This document shows, one piece after another, positions 53,995-63,644 of a stretch of 64,000 bases of DNA. How positions within the stretch are numbered: the stretch's first letter is position 1; the number at the start of each line of letters is the position of its first letter. The DNA comes from Chloroflexota bacterium. Its GTDB lineage: Bacteria > Chloroflexota > Anaerolineae > Anaerolineales > Villigracilaceae. A model generated the notes under the pieces. The model made no database searches and had not been told where the DNA came from. It saw nothing but the letters and a program-made list of their open reading frames with translations. Made by a program: the position numbers and the translations under genes. The DNA lies in the NCBI GenBank assembly GCA_021795965.1, contig JAJYOU010000002.1, positions 1-64,000 of the forward strand, read 5' to 3'.

Positions 53995-55515
53995 TTAAAT
54001 GGTGATACCTTTCGGACGATACTGCAGTGCTTCGGCGATATGGATGGCTTCAATTCTCTCGCTGCCCGCCAGGTCAGCGATCGTGCGCCCAAGCTTCAGA
54101 ATCCTGTGATAAGCCCGGGCGGACAAATTCAACTGGCTCATGGCGGATCGCACCAGGCTGTCGCCGGTATCATCCAATTTACAGAATTTTCTAACCTCAG
54201 CTACACGCATATCAGCATTGCAGGCTATGGGACTACCTGCAAATCTTTCCCGTTGGCGCTGCCGGGCTGCCTCCACGCGTGCCCGGATATTTGCGGAACT
54301 CTCCCCCATCCTGTCACTCGACAATTTTTCATACTCAACCCGCGGCACCTCGATGTGTATGTCGATCCGGTCGAGTAATGGACCCGATATACGTTTCTGA
54401 TACTTGGTGACCGTGGAGGGAGCACATGTGCAGGGTTTTCGGGAATCGCCAAAATAGCCGCACGGACAGGGGTTCATGGCGGCAACCAGCTGAAAATTTG
54501 CAGAAAAAGTCAGGGAGCCCTGAGCCCGGCTGATGGTGACCACCTTATCTTCCATCGGCTGCCGCATCACTTCGAGGACGCGGGAACCAAATTCAGGAAG
54601 TTCATCCAAGAACAGCACCCCGCGATGCGCGAGGGAAATCTCCCCGGGATGAGGAATGTTTCCCCCACCCACCAACCCGGCATGGCTGATGGTGTGATGC
54701 GGTGCTCTGAAAGGTCTTTGACGGATTAACGGCATTCCTGGAGGCAATTGGTCTGCCACCGAGTAAATCCGGGTGACATCCAATGACTCATCGATCGACA
54801 TTTCAGGCAGAATTCCCGGCAATGCCCGAGCCAATAAAGTCTTTCCACTGCCCGGACTGCCGACCATTAAAATGTTGTGCCCGCCTGCAGCAGCCACTTC
54901 GAGCGCCCGTTTGGCATGATCTTGTCCTTTTACCTCGGCAAAATCCGTTGGTGCCACCAAAGGTATTTCTTCTTCCATTTTTGGGGTGTAGGCTGTGATG
55001 GACTGATGCCCACTCAGATGTTCATATAATTCAGCCAGGCTGGTCACAGGTATGACTTCCAATTCAGGGATTAAAGCTGCCTCAGCTGCATCCATCGTCG
55101 GAACAATCATGCGTTTAAAACCCTGCGCCCGGGCGGTTGCAGCCATCGGGAGGACTCCACGCACATGACGAAGGCTGCCGTCCAGGGATAATTCACCTAT
55201 TACCATGGTTTCTTGCACCGTCGCCGGGTCAAGATTTCCACTTAAAACAATCACCCCCAGTGCAATTGGCAAATCAAAATATGGTCCCTCTTTTCTCACA
55301 GAAGCCGGAGCCAGATTCACGACGATGCGATGCCTGGGGAAATTCAAACCTGCGTTTTTTACTGCTGTTTGAACCCGTTCCCGGCTTTCCTGAACCGCTA
55401 TATCCGGCAGTCCTACGATCGTCATACCCGGGTTGCCGGTGGTGAAATCAACCTCCACCTCCACCACCACACCTTCCAAACCGACCACCGCACAAGAAAA
55501 CACTCTGGCAAGCAT
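53995..55515 (-). CDS. comM: ComM/YifB family Mg-chelatase-like AAA ATPase
   Basis: 506-residue hexameric helicase family linked to branch migration in natural transformation. The N-terminal Lon-protease-like fold (about 1-170, EVDFTTGNPGMTIVGLPD) is followed by the AAA module with Walker A GSPGSGKTLLARALPG near 217, and by a C-terminal Mg-chelatase domain (NLSARAYHRILKLGRTIADLAG). Stands alone. Other competence genes are not in the window. Confidence 0.93.
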   Translation of the reverse strand: MLARVFSCAVVGLEGVVVEVEVDFTTGNPGMTIVGLPDIAVQESRERVQTAVKNAGLNFPRHRIVVNLAPASVRKEGPYFDLPIALGVIVLSGNLDPATVQETMVIGELSLDGSLRHVRGVLPMAATARAQGFKRMIVPTMDAAEAALIPELEVIPVTSLAELYEHLSGHQSITAYTPKMEEEIPLVAPTDFAEVKGQDHAKRALEVAAAGGHNILMVGSPGSGKTLLARALPGILPEMSIDESLDVTRIYSVADQLPPGMPLIRQRPFRAPHHTISHAGLVGGGNIPHPGEISLAHRGVLFLDELPEFGSRVLEVMRQPMEDKVVTISRAQGSLTFSANFQLVAAMNPCPCGYFGDSRKPCTCAPSTVTKYQKRISGPLLDRIDIHIEVPRVEYEKLSSDRMGESSANIRARVEAARQRQRERFAGSPIACNADMRVAEVRKFCKLDDTGDSLVRSAMSQLNLSARAYHRILKLGRTIADLAGSERIEAIHIAEALQYRPKGITI

Positions 55516-55578
55516 GAAGATATTTTACATGCTTAATGTCTGGAAAAGTGTTCGATCTGCCTTATAAAAAGAAATTCA

Positions 55579-57024
55579 TTAGTTCGTCGAAGTGCCAGCC
55601 GCTGCAGCCGGAAATCTCACTTCAAACGTGGTGCCGCTGTCTGGCGAACTCTGAACTTCGATGGTAGCCTGATGATTTTTAGCGATCCATTCGACGATGG
55701 AAAGACCCAGTCCCGTTCCAGAGCTATCTTCCGAATCCGAGCGTCCGCGGGCTTTGTCGACGCGGTAAAACCGGTCAAAAAGGTGAGGCAAATTTTCGCT
55801 TGGAATGCCTTGACCATGATCGATCACACGCAATAGTACCGTTTCGTGATCCAGCTGCGTTTCAACCCTCACAAATTGATCAGGTCCGCGGTTGTACTTG
55901 ATCCCATTTTCAACCAAATTGCTGATCAATTGCAGCAAATATTGTGGATCGCCGAAAATTTTCACTTCAGGAAGCTCGCCAGTTTCCAAACGAAGATTTT
56001 TCCTGGCTGCCAGCGGCTCCAGCCTCTCGAGCGCATCCACCACCAGCTCGCTCAGATCGACCACTCTTTTTTCCATGACAACCTGCCCCTCATCCATCCT
56101 CGCCAAGATGAGCAGGTCTTTCACCAGGTGGGTCATGAATTCATTTTCGCTTTGAATAACACTGATTGCCCGCTGGTACTCTGCAATACTGCGCTTGGTG
56201 GAAAGCGAGCGGTTTGCTTCAAGGTTGACGATGGTGAGCGGGGTTCTAAGTTCGTGGCTGGCGTCTGCCACAAACTGGCGCTGTCTTTCAAAAGCTGTTT
56301 GGAGGCGCGCCAGCATTGCATCAAATGTATTTGCAAGTTCAGCCAGCTCATCTTTTCCGGAGAAATTCAAACGCCGGTTCAAATCTGTTTCGCTGATGGA
56401 TTGAGCCGCCTGGGTGATGGTATGGACCGGTCGAATTGCCCGATCTGCCAGCCAGAGCCCACCACCAAAAGCGATGATCATCGTCAACAGGCTGCCCAAC
56501 CCAAGGGTAAAGATCAAACGACTGATCATGCCGTAAGGATCAAATGGACTGCCCAGGATTGCGAAGCCGCTGATCCCCTGAATACTGGAAATTTGCTTCA
56601 TGATGAAAAAATATTGCGTATGGGAGTTTTTCCAATCCTGCTGCCACCAGGAAAGGATCCCGGTTTCAAGTTCGGGTTTTCCCAGCATGGCGCTTTGTGC
56701 ATTTTTCATCAAATTTGCACCATCTTCGTTCGAAGAAATCCCCTGGGTCAAAACCACTTTACCCTCCGGTCCAATCACGAGTAAAACATCTCCCGGCTGT
56801 AGAATTGGCGTCACCGGCACGGAACCGGAAAGAAGTTTTTCAATATCATTTAATTTTTGAACGAGTTCGTAGGTCGTGTCGCCGCGATAATCCCGTGTCT
56901 GGCTGTAAAAAATGAATGCACTGAAACCAGCGAGAACCAGCGCAAGAATCACAATAAACCACAGCACCAGCCTGAAGCGGATGCTAAAAAAGAAATCCTT
57001 TATAAACGGCTTGAATTTTTTCAT
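55579..57024 (-). CDS. Membrane sensor histidine kinase (OmpR-system type)
   Basis: 481 residues. TM1 is at about 17-40 and TM2 at about 168-192, enclosing an extracytoplasmic sensor of about 125 residues. A HAMP domain follows (DRAIRPVHTITQAAQ), then HisKA with FVADASHELRTPLTIV, the N box NLVENGIKYN and the G boxes DHGQGIP and GTGLGLSIVEW. It overlaps the regulator gene by one base. The signal is unknown. The facing cluster at 57846-59468 is the likely target. Confidence 0.92.
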   Translation of the reverse strand: MKKFKPFIKDFFFSIRFRLVLWFIVILALVLAGFSAFIFYSQTRDYRGDTTYELVQKLNDIEKLLSGSVPVTPILQPGDVLLVIGPEGKVVLTQGISSNEDGANLMKNAQSAMLGKPELETGILSWWQQDWKNSHTQYFFIMKQISSIQGISGFAILGSPFDPYGMISRLIFTLGLGSLLTMIIAFGGGLWLADRAIRPVHTITQAAQSISETDLNRRLNFSGKDELAELANTFDAMLARLQTAFERQRQFVADASHELRTPLTIVNLEANRSLSTKRSIAEYQRAISVIQSENEFMTHLVKDLLILARMDEGQVVMEKRVVDLSELVVDALERLEPLAARKNLRLETGELPEVKIFGDPQYLLQLISNLVENGIKYNRGPDQFVRVETQLDHETVLLRVIDHGQGIPSENLPHLFDRFYRVDKARGRSDSEDSSGTGLGLSIVEWIAKNHQATIEVQSSPDSGTTFEVRFPAAAAGTSTN

Positions 57025-57701
57025 TACTCAGACTTGTCCGCAATCCGGTACCCTGCGCCGCGGATTGTTTCCAGCAGTTTTGGCTCGTGTCCTTCGTCAA
57101 TTTTTCTGCGCAGACGCCGGATGTAAACATCCACCACATTGGACATCACAAGGTTCTCATAATTCCAGAGATGGTTTTCAGCCATTTCCCGCGTAATTAA
57201 ATGATTTTCGTGGCGCATTAAATACTCCAAGAGCGAGAATTCCTTGGCGGTCAGCTCAATCAATTGCCCATTTCTCATCACGGTGTGGGTTGCCGGATCC
57301 AGGATGAGATCCGAAATCTGCAGACTGCCTGATTTCGGACCCGATTCCCTGCGCAGCAAAGCCCGTATTCGCGCCCGCAGTTCATCCATCTCAAAAGGTT
57401 TGACCAGGTAATCATCTGCACCGCTGTCGAGACCCATCACCCGGTCCTCAAGGGCATCTCGTGCAGTCAGCATCAGGATGGGGACAGCCCGCTTTTTGTT
57501 GCGCAGCTCCCGGCAGACCGCAATTCCATCCTTTCCGGGCAGCATCACATCCAATATGATCAAATCGTAAACATCCATTAACCCCATTTCTTCTGCATCC
57601 AGCCCATCATAAACAGGATCGACCACGTAGCCGTCTTCGGTCAGGATCGATTTTAATGAATCACTCAATCGCCTGTTATCTTCCACCAAAAGAATCCGCA
57701 T
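57024..57701 (-). CDS. OmpR family response regulator
   Basis: 225 residues from MRILLVED at 57701, which has GGAGG upstream. The receiver has D51 (DLIILDVMLPG) and the lysine in DDYLVKPF. The C-terminal winged helix (about 125-222) includes LTAKEFSLLEYLMRHENHLITRE and VDVYIRRLRRKID. Co-transcribed with the kinase that follows. Confidence 0.94.
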   Translation of the reverse strand: MRILLVEDNRRLSDSLKSILTEDGYVVDPVYDGLDAEEMGLMDVYDLIILDVMLPGKDGIAVCRELRNKKRAVPILMLTARDALEDRVMGLDSGADDYLVKPFEMDELRARIRALLRRESGPKSGSLQISDLILDPATHTVMRNGQLIELTAKEFSLLEYLMRHENHLITREMAENHLWNYENLVMSNVVDVYIRRLRRKIDEGHEPKLLETIRGAGYRIADKSE

Positions 57702-57845
57702 TTTCCGCCTCCGGTTTAATTCTCCCAAATTGTAGCATTATTGGATGACAGAATTATGAAGAAGCTTGACCGGTTGGTTTCATCAATTTGTCATCATCAA
57801 ACAATATACTAACCTTATCTTATTTGTCAATTTAAAAGGATAAAA

Positions 57846-58244
57846 ATGAAAAAACAAGTAGTTGCTTTATTGGCAGCAATATCCATGACCGTGATCGTTG
57901 CCCTGGTAATGGTCGTAACCGGCGCGAATGCACTCTATAACTCAAACGGGGTTACCCCCTCCAACACCCAGGCAGCAAGTTCCTCTGTCAGTAGCACGAG
58001 TGCTGCCGACCAGGCTCTCATCAAACAGCTCCAGGATCGGATCACCGAATACGCACAGAGGGAACAGCAATATCTTCAGCGTGAACAGCAGCTTCAGCAA
58101 ACCATCCAGAATGATAATTCCCAGGTCGCAGAAGCCAGCCTCCAAATTCAACAAATCCAGCAGCTTCTCCAGGCAATGCAAGCCAGGGGATTAATTCAGG
58201 TCGATGGAAACGGTACAATTACCATTACAGGTCGGGGAAATTAG
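57846..58244 (+). CDS. Small exported protein with Gln-rich coiled coil
   Basis: 132 residues. A hydrophobic segment (about 7-27) ending near GANA looks like a signal peptide or anchor. A Ser/Thr linker follows. Residues about 53-112 form a Gln-rich coiled coil (REQQYLQREQQLQQTIQ), and the protein ends in VDGNGTITITGRGN. I know no family. AAAGGA precedes the ATG. It faces the two-component genes across a 144-bp spacer in which TTTGTCA occurs twice. Confidence 0.7.
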   Translation: MKKQVVALLAAISMTVIVALVMVVTGANALYNSNGVTPSNTQAASSSVSSTSAADQALIKQLQDRITEYAQREQQYLQREQQLQQTIQNDNSQVAEASLQIQQIQQLLQAMQARGLIQVDGNGTITITGRGN

Positions 58245-58325
58245 GTTTTTCCCATCATTAGCTAGATTCATTCGGAATTAATTGGGCTCTATCTATCCTT
58301 CAACCAACATTTAGTGGATAATCAT

Positions 58326-58604
58326 ATGAAAGCATTTAAGTCATTTCTTCATGTTCTGATCGCATCGGTCAGTGTCGTCAGCTTCTTGGGAGGCTGGATC
58401 GCTCTGGCACATTCCAAAAAACCGGTTCAAAGCTATACTTCTCAGTCAATCGTTGCATTGCCGACCTTGGCTCCCATCCCCGCCTTGGGAAGTTTATCTG
58501 TCAGCAATTCAAATTCATCCGGTCAGGGCAACGGGCTTGGTATACTCATGTCCTCAAATAATAATTTTATGAATCGTCCATTATTCAGGACCGGTGGATC
58601 TTAA
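58326..58604 (+). CDS. Small exported protein, unknown
   Basis: 92 residues from the Met at 58326 (MKAFKSFLHV); a start at 58314 would add four residues. It has one hydrophobic segment (about 8-27), then a Ser/Asn/Gly-rich tail with no recognisable fold. It lies 81 bp after the coiled-coil gene and 78 bp before the membrane oxidoreductase and probably belongs to the same unit. Confidence 0.55.
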   Translation: MKAFKSFLHVLIASVSVVSFLGGWIALAHSKKPVQSYTSQSIVALPTLAPIPALGSLSVSNSNSSGQGNGLGILMSSNNNFMNRPLFRTGGS

Positions 58605-58682
58605 TCGAACCTTGCACCAAATCTTAATCGTCACTTTAAAAAACAAAATCATCACTGAATTCAAAAATACCTGGACTCCATC

Positions 58683-59468
58683 ATGCCTGACAAATTAAAA
58701 AAACCTGATTATCAGGATCAACCAAAGCAAGCAATGGCGCTTATTTTTCGAGACGCGTCCCTGCTTCTGATCCTGCTCCTGGCAATCCTGACAACTGTTG
58801 CCGTCTTATTCACTCCAATGGGCAGCTGGCTGTACTCTTCGATTGCCTGGCTTTTTGCGGCAGATAGCCAGCAGTTTTGGTGGTACGTCACCCGCTCGGC
58901 GGCAATCATTGCTTATTTGCTGCTTTGGCTTTCAACAGTTTGGGGGCTGGCTGTTCCTTCCAAAATTGCCTCCCCGCTGCTGGATGCAACCTATACCTTT
59001 GATTTCCACCAATTCATCTCCCTGCTTGGAATCGGGTTTTTGCTGTTGCACGTCCTGGTATTAATGTTCGATCGCTACCTCCCCTACACTCCACTGCAGA
59101 TCCTGATCCCATTTCTATCGCCTTACCGCCCTGTCTGGGTCGGTATCGGTGTGATTTCCTTCTACATCATATTAATTGTTACCATCACCTTTTACCTGAG
59201 AAGCAAAATAGGGATGAACGCTTTTAGAAGCATCCATGTCTTCAGCCTGGTAGGATTCCTGGGCGCCACTCTGCACGGGTTGTTTTCAGGAACTGATTCC
59301 GCCCTCTTGTCAATGCAAATTCATTACCGGGTCACCTCCCTTTCGGTGCTATTTCTAACCGTTTACTGGTTTGTGCAAAAGTATCTGAATAAAAAAACTG
59401 CAACTGCCAGTCAAATTCCAGCCGTTAAAGCTGGGAGTACTAAGGAAAGTAGAAGAAATATTAAATAA
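58683..59468 (+). CDS. Ferric-reductase-like transmembrane protein
   Basis: 261-residue membrane protein with about six spans and the ferric reductase-like (FRD/MsrQ) pattern. Histidines placed to bind b-type haems are in FDFHQFISLLG and GFLLLHVLV, and in FRSIHVFSLVG and ATLHGLFSG. No flavin or NAD(P) domain is attached, so it would only carry electrons across the membrane. The neighbouring exported proteins and the facing two-component system suggest a redox or metal-responsive unit. Confidence 0.82.
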   Translation: MPDKLKKPDYQDQPKQAMALIFRDASLLLILLLAILTTVAVLFTPMGSWLYSSIAWLFAADSQQFWWYVTRSAAIIAYLLLWLSTVWGLAVPSKIASPLLDATYTFDFHQFISLLGIGFLLLHVLVLMFDRYLPYTPLQILIPFLSPYRPVWVGIGVISFYIILIVTITFYLRSKIGMNAFRSIHVFSLVGFLGATLHGLFSGTDSALLSMQIHYRVTSLSVLFLTVYWFVQKYLNKKTATASQIPAVKAGSTKESRRNIK

Positions 59469-59469
59469 A

Positions 59470-60720
59470 TTATTCATCCCTCCCATCCAGAGATTTCATG
59501 TTTCTCAGCTCTGGAAAGATGAATGCAACCGTAATCACGACTAAAACGGTCATAACTCCGCCTCCGACCACAGAAATGATCGGACCTAATAACCAGGCAG
59601 CAGCACCGGACTCAAATCCACCCAGTTCATTGGAAATTCCAATAAAAATGCTGTTAACCGATGAAGCACGTCCCCGCATTTTATCCGGCACTTGAGTCAA
59701 CATCAACGTTGCCCGGATGATGACACTGATGTTATCCAGCGCACCCAGGATGATCAGCATCAGCATTGAGAGCCAGAAAAGGCTTGAAAAGCCAAAGATT
59801 ATCGTTGCCAAACCAAATCCCGCCACAGCAACCAGGAGAGTTTTGCCAGCATGTCTAAATGGCGGCAAATGAGATATGGCAAAAGCCATGATCAGGGAGC
59901 CCACGGAAGGGGCAGCACGCATCAAACCGAGACCCCAGGAACCCACATGCAGGATTACAGTGGCAAATACCGGCAGCAAAGTCGTTGCCCCGCCAAAAAG
60001 GACCGCGAACATATCCATGGTGATCGCTGCCAGGATCAATTTTGTGCCGCGGATAAACTTCAAGCCTTCTGCCAATGATTCCAGGGTCGGTGTCTTGACA
60101 GATAATTCCAGCGGTTGACCTTTAATCAAATTGATCAAGACCAGGAATGTAAACGCTGCCAGCATATCCACGACGTAAATAATGGTCACACTACCCAGGG
60201 CAGCTGCAATCCCCCCAGCGACAGCTGGGCCGATAATAGAAGCCAGCTGCCAGGCGCTGCTGTTCCAGGTGGCAGCGCTGGTAAATGCCTCCGGCGGCAC
60301 TGTTTGCGGAATTAAAGTTGCAGATGCAGGATCATTAAATGCTCGGGCGATTCCAATTCCCAGCAAACTGGCATAAATTAACCAGATTGGACCCGCAGTG
60401 TAAGACAGGTATGCCAGGCTGAGCGAACATGCTCCAAGCAGGATTTGAGTGATGATCAAAATTCGCTTACGATTGTAGTGATCTGCGATATGTCCGCCAG
60501 GCAGCGATAACAAAATGACCGGAATGACTTGCACCAATCCCACCAAGCCGAGTAAAAAAGCATCCTTGGTTCGCAGCCATAATTCCCACCCAATTGCGAC
60601 AGAAACCATCTGATTTCCAAAAGATGTCAGGAAACGTCCAGCCAAAAGATAACGAAAATCCTGATATCTCAAGGCAGCATACGGGTCACGCTGCCTGTTC
60701 TTGCCTGTCAGCTCGGTCAA
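59470..60720 (-). CDS. MFS transporter, EntS/MFS_3-like exporter
   Basis: 416-residue, twelve-span permease. The N-terminal AALRYQDFRYLLAGRFLTSFGNQM and SLPGGHIADHYNRKRILI (the loop 2-3 motif) are typical of the enterobactin-exporter-like MFS group. It is convergent with the ferric-reductase-like gene; stop codons are one base apart. Substrate unknown; a siderophore or drug is possible from the family. Confidence 0.88.
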   Translation of the reverse strand: MTELTGKNRQRDPYAALRYQDFRYLLAGRFLTSFGNQMVSVAIGWELWLRTKDAFLLGLVGLVQVIPVILLSLPGGHIADHYNRKRILIITQILLGACSLSLAYLSYTAGPIWLIYASLLGIGIARAFNDPASATLIPQTVPPEAFTSAATWNSSAWQLASIIGPAVAGGIAAALGSVTIIYVVDMLAAFTFLVLINLIKGQPLELSVKTPTLESLAEGLKFIRGTKLILAAITMDMFAVLFGGATTLLPVFATVILHVGSWGLGLMRAAPSVGSLIMAFAISHLPPFRHAGKTLLVAVAGFGLATIIFGFSSLFWLSMLMLIILGALDNISVIIRATLMLTQVPDKMRGRASSVNSIFIGISNELGGFESGAAAWLLGPIISVVGGGVMTVLVVITVAFIFPELRNMKSLDGRDE

Positions 60721-61027
60721 TTTTTACACTCCAAACGATTTATACCGGTCAATATGCCTGGGAATAGACCAAAAATTTTACCCTCAAAATCCAATCAGAA
60801 CAACCTTTGTTTCCGAGGAATGTTTCTGAAATTTGTTTGGTAGGGCTGATGAATAATTTTGCTAAAACTAATTTCGCTTCCCTTTATTTTAAAAAACTGT
60901 AATCTGCTACAATAAGAGCAGACAAAACAACGAACAAAATTTATAATCCGGCATGTCTAAGACGTTCAGGTGTGACAATGAATGGATTCGCTCCGTTCAT
61001 TAAATCCAAATTTCAAGAGGTTTAAAA
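60721..61027. other. Intergenic region between the MFS gene and pepA
   Basis: 307 bp between divergent genes. A TACAAT at 60908-60913 is a possible -10 for pepA without a good -35. AGAGG precedes the pepA ATG. I see no other feature. Confidence 0.5.
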
Positions 61028-62440
61028 ATGAGCATCAAGGTAAATGTCCAATCCAAATTAGGTTTTTCTGACTTGGTTATTTCACCAGTGTTCCCGCCAG
61101 AGACTATCACGCTCAAAACAGCAGGCAAGGAAGTTGGCGACATACGCCTGGTCGGTGACCGGGCTCTTCTTTCGCTCGGTCCGATCAATAAACTTTCGGC
61201 TGAGATGGTCCGCAGGGCGGGCGGAAGCCTCGCCAAATGGCTCGCCAAAAACGAAGTCGAAAAAGCTGGCGTTGATCTCGGTGCATTATTCGGGACAGGC
61301 ATGCCCCCTTCAACCTCCATTACTGCTTTCGTGGAAGGAATTTTATTGGGAGCGTTCCAGTTCAATTTGTATAAATCCAAAAAAGAAAATACGGAAACCA
61401 ACCTCAGTCTTTTACTCAATGGGAATCAACCACTTTCCGTCGAAGATTTGAACAAAATCATCCGGAAAACCGCGATCATAGCTGAAGCAGTCAACCTTTC
61501 GCGCGAATGGGCTCACGAACCGCCCAATGTGATTAACCCTGTGACCCTGGCAGAGAGAGTCCAAAAGTTGGCAGCTGAGGTCGGATTAAGCTGTACCGTC
61601 CTGGATGACCAACAATTGGAAGCAATGGGTGCCGGTGCCATCGTGGCTGTTGGGAAAGGCTCCAAGACTCCCAGCCGGCTGATTATTTTGGAACACAAGG
61701 GTAAATCTGGCGGAAAACCGGTTGCACTGGTTGGAAAATCCCTGACCATGGACACCGGGGGATATTCCCTGAAATCTCAGGATAATATTCTCGGTATGAA
61801 ATACGACAAGTCAGGCGGCATGACGGTCATTGCGACCCTGATGGCGGCAGCGAAACTGGATCTTGCAACACCGGTTGTCGGCGTGATTGCCGCGGCAGAA
61901 AATATGATCTCCGCATTTTCGTACCGCCCGGACGATATCATCCAGGCATTGAATGGCAAATCCATCGAAATTATCAGCACCGACGCCGAAGGACGCCTTG
62001 TTCTCGCGGATGCCTTGACTTACACCGAACGCACCTTTCAGCCGCGTGCGATGGTGGATATTGCGACGCTGACCGGTGCGGTTGTAGTGGCGCTTGGATC
62101 AGTGCGTGCCGGTTTGTTATCAACGGATGATGGACTCGCGAACGATTTATTCAAATCTGGCGAACGGACCTTTGAAAGATTGTGGCGCTTGCCTCTCGAT
62201 GAAGACTATTTTGAGCAGATCAAGGGAACAGATGGGGATCTTCTAAATTCAGGCGGTCGAAAAGCCGGCTCAATTATTGGTGGAATGTTCTTGAAACAAT
62301 TCGTGACCGATGCCACCCCGTGGGCGCACCTGGATGCAGCCGGGATGATGGATACGGACAAGGAACTTTCTTATTGTCCAAAAGGTGGCATTGGTTTTGG
62401 TGTTCGACTTTTCCTGGATTACCTGGAATCGCTCGAATAA
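61028..62440 (+). CDS. pepA: Leucyl aminopeptidase (M17)
   Basis: Cytosolic two-metal aminopeptidase, 470 residues. The C-terminal catalytic domain has VGKSLTMDTGGYSLK, MKYDKSGGMT and STDAEGRLVLADALTY, which supply the metal-binding Lys, Asp and Glu residues of the family. The first of these reads MDTGG instead of the common FDSGG, a mild change that keeps the Asp. The N-terminal domain (about 1-160) is divergent. Single gene. Confidence 0.93.
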   Translation: MSIKVNVQSKLGFSDLVISPVFPPETITLKTAGKEVGDIRLVGDRALLSLGPINKLSAEMVRRAGGSLAKWLAKNEVEKAGVDLGALFGTGMPPSTSITAFVEGILLGAFQFNLYKSKKENTETNLSLLLNGNQPLSVEDLNKIIRKTAIIAEAVNLSREWAHEPPNVINPVTLAERVQKLAAEVGLSCTVLDDQQLEAMGAGAIVAVGKGSKTPSRLIILEHKGKSGGKPVALVGKSLTMDTGGYSLKSQDNILGMKYDKSGGMTVIATLMAAAKLDLATPVVGVIAAAENMISAFSYRPDDIIQALNGKSIEIISTDAEGRLVLADALTYTERTFQPRAMVDIATLTGAVVVALGSVRAGLLSTDDGLANDLFKSGERTFERLWRLPLDEDYFEQIKGTDGDLLNSGGRKAGSIIGGMFLKQFVTDATPWAHLDAAGMMDTDKELSYCPKGGIGFGVRLFLDYLESLE

Positions 62441-62455
62441 ATAATTCTTCAAAAA

Positions 62456-62500
62456 GCGTAAAAAAAGCCTGCACTTTTCGAAAATAAAAGTGCAGGCGGC
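62456..62500 (-). terminator. Perfect hairpin with T run on the minus strand
   Basis: GCCTGCACTTTT pairs perfectly over 12 bp with AAAAGTGCAGGC. A poly-T run follows only on the minus strand, although both neighbours are plus-strand genes. On the plus strand it could still slow transcription after pepA. Confidence 0.65.
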
Positions 62501-62594
62501 GAAATTCAGTTTTTGCTCGAATATTCGAAAAAATCTCGTCTCAGCAGCCGCCTAACCTCTCACAAGTTAAAAATGTTAACCAGGAGGTACTGTT

Positions 62595-63590
62595 ATGAGT
62601 GATCACAAGATGGATGAAAATGACGTCAGGATCTTTTCGGGACAGTCTCATCCAGGGTTCGCGCAGGATATCGCCAATTACCTGGGTATCCCGCTCGAAA
62701 GGACGAATTTCCGTCGTTTTGGGAATGATTGCACTGAAGTCCAACTGGGGGCAAGCGTTCGCTCGAGATCAGTTTTTATTGTGCAATCCCTTATAAAACC
62801 CGTCAGCGAAAATCTCCTCGAATTATTTATCATGCTGGATATTGCGCACAGTGCTGGCGCAAGAAATGTGCATGCAATCATCCCCTATTACTCATTCGCA
62901 CGCTCTGACAAAAAAGACGCACCCAGGATTTCCATCATCGCCAGGCTGGTAGCCGATCTTTTGGTGACTTCGGGAGCATCCCACGTCATGACCATGACCC
63001 TCCATTCTCCCCAGGTTCATGGATTTTTTAGTGTCCCCACCGATGTCCTGACTGGTCGGACTGAAATTGCCCGTTATTTTACCGAGCGCGACCTGGACAG
63101 CACCATTGTTGTCTCCCCGGATTTGGGACATGCGAAATCCGCCGCCCGTTTCGCAGATATGATCGGACTTCCGATCGTCGCTGCCAACAAAGAACGCGTC
63201 TCGGATACCAGGGTCCGAATAACGGGGTTTTCAGGGCAGCAAGTCAGGAAGTTCCGCCGCGCCCTGGTGTACGATGATGAAATTTCAACCGGCAATTCCA
63301 TGGCGGAAGTCAGCAAAATTCTCGTTAAACATGGTGTCAAAGAAGTCATTCCGATCTGCACTCACGGGGTGTTCTCGGGAAACGCTTTGGAACTTCTGGG
63401 GAACATTCCACAAATCAGCGAGGTGGTCATGACAGATACTGTACCTGCCCCGGCAAATCAAAATCATCTCCCCTTCCGATTAACCGTTTTACCTGTCGCA
63501 AAACTTTTTGGTGAAGCGATTTGGCGAAACTACACCCGGCAGTCGATTGGCGGGTTGTTCACCTACTGGCAGGAACCAGCTTCCAATTAA
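62595..63590 (+). CDS. prs: Ribose-phosphate pyrophosphokinase (PRPP synthetase), divergent
   Basis: Makes PRPP from ribose 5-phosphate and ATP. IFSGQSHPGFAQDIANYLGI opens the protein, then YYSFARSDKKDAPRISIIARLVADLL and LHSPQVHGFF for the ATP and pyrophosphate sites. The PRPP loop reads YDDEISTGNSM where classical enzymes have DDMxDTAGT, and the ribose-5-P loop is SPDLGHAKSAARFA. These changes make it a divergent member. It has 331 residues, and AGGAGG precedes the ATG. A related PRTase role cannot be excluded. Confidence 0.85.
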   Translation: MSDHKMDENDVRIFSGQSHPGFAQDIANYLGIPLERTNFRRFGNDCTEVQLGASVRSRSVFIVQSLIKPVSENLLELFIMLDIAHSAGARNVHAIIPYYSFARSDKKDAPRISIIARLVADLLVTSGASHVMTMTLHSPQVHGFFSVPTDVLTGRTEIARYFTERDLDSTIVVSPDLGHAKSAARFADMIGLPIVAANKERVSDTRVRITGFSGQQVRKFRRALVYDDEISTGNSMAEVSKILVKHGVKEVIPICTHGVFSGNALELLGNIPQISEVVMTDTVPAPANQNHLPFRLTVLPVAKLFGEAIWRNYTRQSIGGLFTYWQEPASN

Positions 63591-63644
63591 TATTCACCCA
63601 TTCAAAATCATAATTTCAAATCTCACAAAAATTGGATCAAACTT

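Noticed and set aside
55846-56784. Plus-strand frame of 312 codons opposite the sensor kinase
   Set aside because: Shadow frame of a clear histidine kinase with no start signals of its own.
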